Shown here piece by piece: positions 8,417-13,547 of a DNA stretch of 13,547 bases. The stretch's first letter is position 1; every line of letters begins with the position of its first letter. The translations under genes were made by a program, and so were the position numbers. The notes below the pieces were generated by a model. The model made no database searches and was not told where the DNA came from. It saw only the letters and a program-made list of their open reading frames with translations. The DNA lies in contig JAPEVF010001129.1 of assembly GCA_029747585.1 (NCBI GenBank), positions 1 to 13,547 of the forward strand, given 5' to 3'. Origin of the DNA: Pleurotus djamor (Eukaryota > Basidiomycota > Agaricomycetes > Agaricales > Pleurotaceae).

Positions 8417-9307
8417 TTACAGGAAAGTACCAAGGAAATTGTTGGTAATACCAAAAACGTCCGTCATCAAGACAATGGCGATGACTCCCACAAACGAAGT
8501 CATCAATACCTTAGGTGTCAACCACCACCGAACGTGGTAGGACGTTGGCTTAAAGTCCTTGTGCAACTCGAATAAACGCAGCTCAACGTTTGAACGGACA
8601 TCTTCCATGACCTTTTTCGTCCAATCTGTGGCTAAAGCAGCTTGGAATGTCGCCGATCCTAGATCGACAGGTTGCTCCAAATCATGAACGGCCAAATATT
8701 TGAGGTTTGGATTCGCTAGATCATTGTTGGACGGGCCGGGAGTACGCGCCAGCTCGGCAGAGCTGACAAGAGTAAATCTCCTGCCTCTAATCCACCCAGG
8801 GAGTTTCGCAATCATACCCATGTGTTCTTCGTCATACCACTTGTTGAAGTTGCCTTCTCCTTGAGAAGAGGGATGAAGCAAAGCAACAAGAAGGTATTTC
8901 CCGGGCAAAGTGGAAGTAAGCTTTGCTGCACTAGAAAGGGTGGAGCGGTAGGTGTAAACGCGTTGATTGAACATGGATAGGTTGGTGACGATGTTACGAT
9001 CGTCTTCGGAGGCGGTGGCGGAGGGCTCGCGGAACACTGGGGATTCGATAGCATCAACGGATGCCAAGTCGTATAATGCAAGCCACGATGGTTGTTTCCC
9101 GTCAACCGATCTATAGCGAGCAAGGGTATGCACGCCCGGGATAGAGGCATGAGCTGGGATGGTCTTGTTATCGTACCAATCTAGGGGTAAGATCTTAAGA
9201 CATGGATATGGTATCATTGTATGTTGTAGCGCACCGTTAAACTGCTTCTCCGCAGCGGGATCCCCAAGCTCGCTGTACACGAAGAGCAAGCCTGTCGAGT
9301 CGGTCAT
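8417..9307 (-). CDS. EthD-like two-domain protein 3 with C-terminal membrane anchor
   Basis: Exons 9307-9235 and 9180-8417 encode 278 residues. The 54-nt intron (GTGCGC...CCCTAG) is a multiple of three and contains no stop, so the unspliced frame also stays open (296 residues). Splicing is preferred because it restores FN-DWYD exactly as in the paralogs. N half: FVYSELGD, DWYDNKTIP, where the conserved His is Thr31. C half: FNKWYDEEHMGMIAKLPGW (His144), RGRRFTLV, LKYLAVHD. After the shared end (LFELHKDF) it has an extra tail of about 40 residues with one hydrophobic segment (about 249-267, VLMTSFVGVIAIVLMTDVF) near the end, as in tail-anchored membrane proteins. That suggests attachment to ER, mitochondria or peroxisome with the barrel in the cytosol. 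Location and reaction are inference. Confidence 0.85.
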   Translation of the reverse strand: MTDSTGLLFVYSELGDPAAEKQFNGALQHTMIPYPCLKILPLDWYDNKTIPAHASIPGVHTLARYRSVDGKQPSWLALYDLASVDAIESPVFREPSATASEDDRNIVTNLSMFNQRVYTYRSTLSSAAKLTSTLPGKYLLVALLHPSSQGEGNFNKWYDEEHMGMIAKLPGWIRGRRFTLVSSAELARTPGPSNNDLANPNLKYLAVHDLEQPVDLGSATFQAALATDWTKKVMEDVRSNVELRLFELHKDFKPTSYHVRWWLTPKVLMTSFVGVIAIVLMTDVFGITNNFLGTFL

Positions 9308-9357
9308 TGATAAGGGCCTGTAGAAGCACGAAGGAGTTGAGTCCAGTAAGAAAGAAC

Positions 9358-9363
9358 CTTATA
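9358..9363 (-). promoter_or_regulatory. TATA-like element of EthD-like gene 3
   Basis: TATAAG on the minus strand lies about 50 bp before the ATG at 9307, matching the spacing in copies 1 and 2. Confidence 0.5.
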
Positions 9364-9721
9364 CGTGGAACAGAACCAAGTTCGAAGGAAATCACATCTT
9401 TTATCCTATTCGGCATGAGTAGGCCATGAGTCCCTCTTGATTGCTATGAAGGGGACATCTCTTTTGAAAGCCAACTGAAAGCGGCGAAAGAAGTGCAGTG
9501 ATTGGTCGTTCCAAGTTCTTGGACTTGACACACCTGTTCGTAAAGCCACCGGTTGCGCCTACTCGCACAATTCTAGTGGCAAGTTTGACATTGATAGCTG
9601 GGGGGAACCGAAGAGAAGGCCCAAGGATGAATCGAGACTCAGTGCGCGCTTAACACAACCAGTTTGTGTTGGCAGGACTCAGGAGCAAGGTAGGAGACGG
9701 GTTGCTTTGGACCATGAGCAT
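9364..9721. other. Intergenic region upstream of EthD-like gene 3
   Basis: Contains an inverted CCAAT (ATTGG near 9501) but no gene I can support. It probably combines the promoter of copy 3 with the 3' flank of the broken copy. Confidence 0.4.
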
Positions 9722-10035
9722 CTATAGCCGCGTATTGAGTGTGAACCATGCTTCAATGCATTGCGAAGGGAACTGTACCATTCTCAGTATTTCATAAACG
9801 ATGTTGGTCATCAAGAGGACGACTCCGACTGCGAAGAACACCGCGAGGACTAGTTCGAGTCATAAAGGCTACATTCCATCAATTGACTTGTATCGACTAT
9901 GCCTCTGTGATTGGGGCTCGCCCGCCATCGTACGCGTCTGAGTAGATCAAGAATGAGTATCACTGGGGGGAAAGAGGGGTGTTCTTAGCTTACCATTGAA
10001 CTGCTGCTCGTGAACGTGTTCTTCATGACTTGGAT
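9722..10035 (-). pseudogene. Broken EthD-like copy with tail-anchor remnant
   Basis: Minus-strand remnants in order. An exon-1 end around 10029-9994 reads EEHVHEQQFN plus G, directly followed by a donor GTAAGC. A shortened intron-like stretch ends CCCCCCAG near 9963. Then come a diverged exon-2 start (LDLL...) in which DWYD is lost, RYKSIDGM followed by a stop, one more stop, and an open stretch holding a hydrophobic segment (LVLAVFFAVGVVLLMTNIV), ending at TAG 9724-9722. The order and wording match EthD-like protein 3: exon-1 end, RYRSVDG, then a C-terminal anchor (VLMT...IVLMTDV). About 170 codons between RYKS and the tail are missing. The first-exon start (FVFGEPG) is not recognisable. This is a non-functional copy by deletion and stops, although the short anchor ORF itself is open. 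Confidence 0.65.
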
Positions 10036-10218
10036 GCTTGAAAAATCGCATTCATAATTATACCAACTCTCGAAGCGATACCTGTTGCATATGTCAAGGG
10101 AGATTAGTTGCGATTGTTAATCACCGGTCAAGGCTGACGCGCAATAGATCGCGGTTGAAAGCAAAAACGAATCAATAAAGGAAAGAGGGACCGCGTGACC
10201 GTCTATTCATAGCTCATG

Positions 10219-10993
10219 CTAGTGCATACTTTGCTTCGGAAAATGCTTGTACAACTGGAAAATTCGATGCTCTACGTTGTCACCGACGTCCTTGAGCATC
10301 TCCAACCCGCGGGGCGTCTTGATTGTTTCATCAATCGCTGATAAGTGTTCGAGGTTGGATAGTTCGTGGAAGGCAAGGTACTTCAGCGCCTTGGTCGCTG
10401 CACTGGGGTTCGGATTCCCAGCTGTCTCCTGTGGGCCGTGGAGAACTTCATAGAGCCCCCCTCTCATCCAACCAGGCGTTTTGGCGACCGCGCCTATGTG
10501 TTCATCTTCATACCACCGCAGGAATTCTGCCTCCTTCTCTGAGGAAGGCTGCATGAAGTTCATGAGAGCGAATTCTCCTCGGAGAGGGAGTGATATATCG
10601 GGAGCGGAACGAGAAAACTTGAGAGTTGTGAGGCGGAGGTTCAACGTGAACGAGTTTTGCACTACGAAGCTCTTGGACTCTTTGGCAATGTTCCCCTGGA
10701 TTTCCTCGCTCTGAAGAACCTCTGGTGATTCAATTTCATAGAAAACGACCCAGGAAGGTTGTTTGCTGTCGGTGGCTTTGTACCGAACGGCGGCGAGAAC
10801 ACCTGGGGCGGTGAGTAGATCAGGAATGTGTACGTTATCGTACCAGTCTGTTGATCATCACTGATGGTAAGTTATATGAACTGGCAGTGGCGAGAGGCAA
10901 GCAACAACTATACATACCATTGAACTGGGCTTCCGGAACAACGTCTCCAGGCTCCCCGAAGACTATAGCAATGTGCGTTGCGGGCTGGGACAT
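10219..10993 (-). CDS. EthD-like two-domain protein 4
   Basis: Exons 10993-10918 and 10847-10219 encode 234 residues; the 70-nt intron (GTATGT...CAACAG) is at the family site. Exon 2 is open throughout but has no internal start codon in its first third, so a simple ORF scan sees only the last 147 residues. N half: IAIVFGEPGDVV, DWYDNVHIPD (His32), PGVLAAVRYKA, WVVFYEI. C half: FLRWYEDEHIGAVAKTPGW (His142), RGGLYEV, ETAGNPNP, LKYLAFHE. Very like copy 2; the Arg in RGR is Gly here (RGG). Soluble, no membrane tail. Reaction unknown. A weak TATA-like CTTATC (minus strand, about 11041) is the only promoter hint. Confidence 0.85.
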
Positions 10994-11157
10994 TTCGGTG
11001 AGTTCTACCAGATAGGGTGGATGCTCAAGTTCGTTGTAGATAAGGCTTTCATTCTTTTAGGAAAGCTGCATTGCGCAGCGAATTATCGAGGAAATGTGCA
11101 ACATGATGGTGGTTCGTAAGGAGAAAGTTATGGGCGCTACTTCCGACTCGGAGCCGA

Positions 11158-11924
11158 TCACTTCGGTAACTTGCCTTCCTCCTTCAACTTGTTCAAGGCT
11201 GCCTCCGCGACGCGGAAGCTCACCATCCCAGTTGGTATGCCGCAATAAACGGCAGTCTGAAGCAAAACTTCTCGAATCTCTACTTCAGTTGCCCCGTTGT
11301 TGACGGCCCCTCTGATATCCATGAACGACCAGAAATCAGTGCGATCGAGATGAAGCTTTGGATGTTTGACACCTCACCGAATATGTGCACCCAGCTATAG
11401 TGACAGTGAGTTTTTGATTTTGATGATGAATCTTCACTTACTTCTGCCTCTTTGCCTTGGGAAGCGACGAGGGCGATGCAGACTAGGCTCCTTTGCTTGA
11501 GTTCCAAGCCAGAACGAGTCCAAATGGTTCCCCATGCAACCTGATGTCGAGGTTCTGCTCAACTTGCGTGACTTGCTCGATTTCTTTAACTTACCTCCGT
11601 CGTGAGCTACACGTCAAGTTTGCTCAGAGGTCCCAAAAACCTGACGCGAAGACACTCACTTGCTGCATCGGTTTCATGAACTCTGAGACGCCCTTCATCG
11701 GGGTGATAGTAGTCAGTATGACGTGCCCATCGGGTTCAACTATCCGTCTCACCTTCTGCAATTGGTTATCTACGTACTCCTCGCCCTTGGGATCATATTA
11801 GCGATGTGGTGCGCCCAAAGGTACGAGGCACGTTCGTACTCACGAGCACTTTTCGTCGGTATTGCATCCCCGCATCATAGATCTCTTGGTGCGCAGATTC
11901 ATTCGGTCTTGAGGAGGAAGACAT
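11158..11924 (-). CDS. Carboxymuconolactone decarboxylase (CMD) family protein
   Basis: Seven exons: 11924-11844, 11785-11753, 11692-11660, 11606-11595, 11540-11442, 11394-11378, 11311-11158; 429 coding nt, 142 residues, six introns of 47-66 nt. Seen: a helical start YDAGMQYRRKVLG-EEYVD, SEFMKPMQQ, LTTEVAWGTIWTR, LKQRSLVCIALVA, then the family core H90-I-R-G-A-V-N-N-G-A-T, EIREVLLQ and YCGIPTG (114-120). This fits single-domain gamma-CMD proteins such as PcaC, which decarboxylate 4-carboxymuconolactone in the protocatechuate branch of aromatic degradation. Many fungal members act on other substrates or have unknown roles. There is no CXXC, so it is not an AhpD-type peroxidase. Length is normal. 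No targeting peptide. Divergent from the dehydrogenase gene, which suggests shared control. The substrate is not established. Confidence 0.87.
11595..11606 (-). other. 12-nt microexon of the CMD gene
   Basis: CTCACGACGGAG (L-T-T-E, residues 50-53), after acceptor GTGTAG and before donor GTAAGTT. Both flanking introns are phase 0 (53 and 54 nt). It restores the family segment (M-Q-x-L-T-T-E-x-x-W-G). Skipping it would remove four residues without a frameshift. Confidence 0.8.
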
Positions 11925-12215
11925 TGTCAACTAACTTCGTTCACGCTGCGGCCTCAGCCTGCTCGTTTTATCTGCTGTATCAAGGTCCTCCGTTTGGAAT
12001 TATTCCCACCGAATCGGCCCCAAGTTGAACCTGTTCTTCGTAGAAGCTATGGTCTCCCCCGTTTCTCGTGTACAAAATGGTCAGCTGGGCATGCTCAGCT
12101 CGCACACCCTGAGGCGACGGTCATATGTGGGTACGTCCAACTTAAGGTCAAAGGACTTTCCCATGGTACTGAGGGTACTTATGAGCCGCCTTTCCATCGT
12201 GTATCTACTTGAAGC
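11925..12215. promoter_or_regulatory. Bidirectional intergenic region of the CMD / dehydrogenase pair
   Basis: 291 bp between two divergent starts. For the CMD gene a TATA-like GATAAAAC lies on the minus strand (11965-11973), about 45 bp before its ATG. An everted CCG-AAT-CGG (around 12009-12017) resembles zinc-cluster regulator half-sites. No clear TATA precedes the dehydrogenase. Confidence 0.4.
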
Positions 12216-13467
12216 ATGGCTACAACACTCCCTACTCGTTATGGCTGGATCGGACTGGGCGCTATGGGATATCCTATGGCTCTGAATCTACGGAAGAGCT
12301 TACCAGCAGACCATTCTCTCGTTGTCAATGACGTCAACCTAGCCGTCGTTGAGAGGTTCTTGGAAGAGGCTACAAAGTTCGGGCCTGTCGTCAGTGTTGC
12401 CACTGCGAAAGAGGTCACAGATCAGTCGGTATTCATCCCAGGTCAACCTCTGAACGAAAGATTCCCCTCTGACATTCCTTGTAGACCTGTATATTCACAA
12501 TGGTTCCTGAAGGTTCGGTCAACTCAGCCCATCGTCGATTTGAGAACTAATCAAACCTCTCTAGGCAGTCATGTCAAGGCCGTATTCCTCACGCCCTCGA
12601 AGGGGATACTGGCATCGGATCTCACTGCAGGAAAGCTATTCATAGATTGGTGAGATTAGATACGCCATTCGCCAGTGTGCAGTGGAGTTGATTTACGACA
12701 TTAGCTCCACCATTGACCCGGCATCGTCCAACGAAGTGGCTGCAGCCGTTCACGCGTCAAGCAAAGGGCTACCAGCGCACTTCTATGATGCTCCCGTTTC
12801 TGGAGGTACCCTCGGCGCTGAAAGGGCTACTTTAACTATCATGGTGGGTATCGCCAAGGACGACCCCAATTTTCCTGTCATCAAGGAACTTCTATCGTAT
12901 ATGGGAAAGGCAATACACCCCATGGGTAGCCCGAGTCTCGGCATCGCTTCGAAATTGAGCAACAATTACATCTCGTCGCTCATTGCCCTCGCAACGGCTG
13001 AAGGTATGAACTTGGCGATGAGGTTGGGATTGGACCCAAAGGTGTTTAGTGAAGTCATGAAGACGAGTTCTGGGTCTAGCTATGTCAATTCGACGTACAA
13101 TCCTGTTCCGGGTGTTTGCCCCGATGCACCTTCTAGTAAAGGGTATGAGGGCGGATTCAAGGTAGGTCGTGGCTTCGATCTGGTTGGGGAGGGCTGCGCT
13201 GACTTGGCTATATGTTCTAGATCCAGTTGATGAAGAAAGACGTAGGGTTGGCTATCGATGCTGCCAGACAAGTAGATGCGAAGATCGTACTGGGGTATAC
13301 TGGCTTAGGCGCGTATTCCGCTGCGTCGGAAGATCCTCGGTGTCGCGACAAAGATGCACGCGTTGTCTATCGGTGGTAGGTCATTCTCGACTGTTTGTCG
13401 TGCGGATGTGCAAGCTAACGCGTTGGATCGAAGGTTGGGAGGTGTTGAACCCGAAGTGTCCAAGTAG
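12216..13467 (+). CDS. 3-hydroxyisobutyrate dehydrogenase family protein
   Basis: NAD(P)-dependent beta-hydroxyacid dehydrogenase; the name-giving member oxidises 3-hydroxyisobutyrate in valine breakdown. Exons 12216-12428, 12485-12512, 12565-12649, 12705-13161, 13221-13375, 13434-13467; 323 residues, a normal length. Seen: N-terminal Rossmann signature WIGLGAMGYPMA (11-22), FTMVPEGSHV, DCSTIDPASS (108-117), substrate loop DAPVSGG (137-143), AERATLTIMVGG-like strand, GIASKLSNN with catalytic Lys192 and Asn196, and a C-terminal KDVGLAIDAA helix. The last intron (13376-13433, branch GCTAAC) is supported by continuation to YRWLGGVE; if retained, TAG follows at once and the protein ends after 313 residues. 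Unlike mitochondrial members it starts almost directly at the Rossmann strand, so no mitochondrial presequence is visible. It may be cytosolic and act on another beta-hydroxyacid. Confidence 0.93.
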
Positions 13468-13547
13468 ACGCTATGCCATGTGGTTGTTTTAGCTCAGCGT
13501 GCAATACACGCGGCTTACTGCTGCGCTTTAGGTGACGCTTTGACAGA

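Noticed and set aside
8812..9150. Minus-strand open frame of 112 codons
   Set aside because: Shadow in another frame of EthD-like gene 3, whose frame is conserved with three paralogs.
11493..12028. Plus-strand open frames over the CMD gene
   Set aside because: They are antisense to exons and introns of the CMD gene, which has a family-consistent spliced frame.
1..13547. tRNA, rRNA, CRISPR arrays, transposons
   Set aside because: No cloverleaf, rRNA-like core, regularly spaced repeats, terminal inverted repeats or transposase/reverse-transcriptase motifs were seen.

Overview
The window reads as nuclear DNA of a filamentous fungus, most likely an Agaricomycete basidiomycete. The evidence is internal: every confident gene is broken by very short introns (about 47-75 nt) with fungal GT(R)AGT donors, CTRAY-like branch sites and YAG acceptors; there is no operon layout; and the proteins fall in fungal-type families. 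I placed splice sites by hand from consensus sites, reading frame and family or paralog conservation, so exon models are predictions.

Left part (1-4482, minus strand): two tandem JEN-type monocarboxylate transporter genes of the major facilitator superfamily. Read in six frames they look like decayed pseudogenes, but spliced they are intact. The second (1981-4482) gives a complete 498-residue protein from 20 exons. The first (1-1584) runs off the left edge after 14 exons. Both share the same intron positions and nearly all exon lengths, including two consecutive microexons of 12 and 8 nt. Next (5441-6374, plus) comes a gene of unknown function.

Middle (6739-10993): a small family cluster of two-domain dimeric alpha/beta-barrel (EthD-like) proteins. 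There are four intact copies (one plus, three minus) and one internally deleted copy. All have one phase-1 intron at the same place, just before a DWYD motif. One copy has a C-terminal membrane anchor, and the broken copy keeps a similar tail.

Right part (11158-13467): a divergent pair sharing a 291-bp spacer. The minus-strand gene is a 142-residue carboxymuconolactone decarboxylase (CMD) family protein from seven exons, one of them 12 nt. The plus-strand gene is a 323-residue 3-hydroxyisobutyrate dehydrogenase family protein from six exons.

Taken together the locus could handle small organic acids or aromatic-derived acids: uptake by JEN-like carriers, then conversion by an NAD(P)-dependent beta-hydroxyacid dehydrogenase, a CMD-like enzyme and EthD-like small enzymes. 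That joint role is inference from neighbourhood. No rRNA, tRNA, CRISPR array or recognisable transposon was seen.
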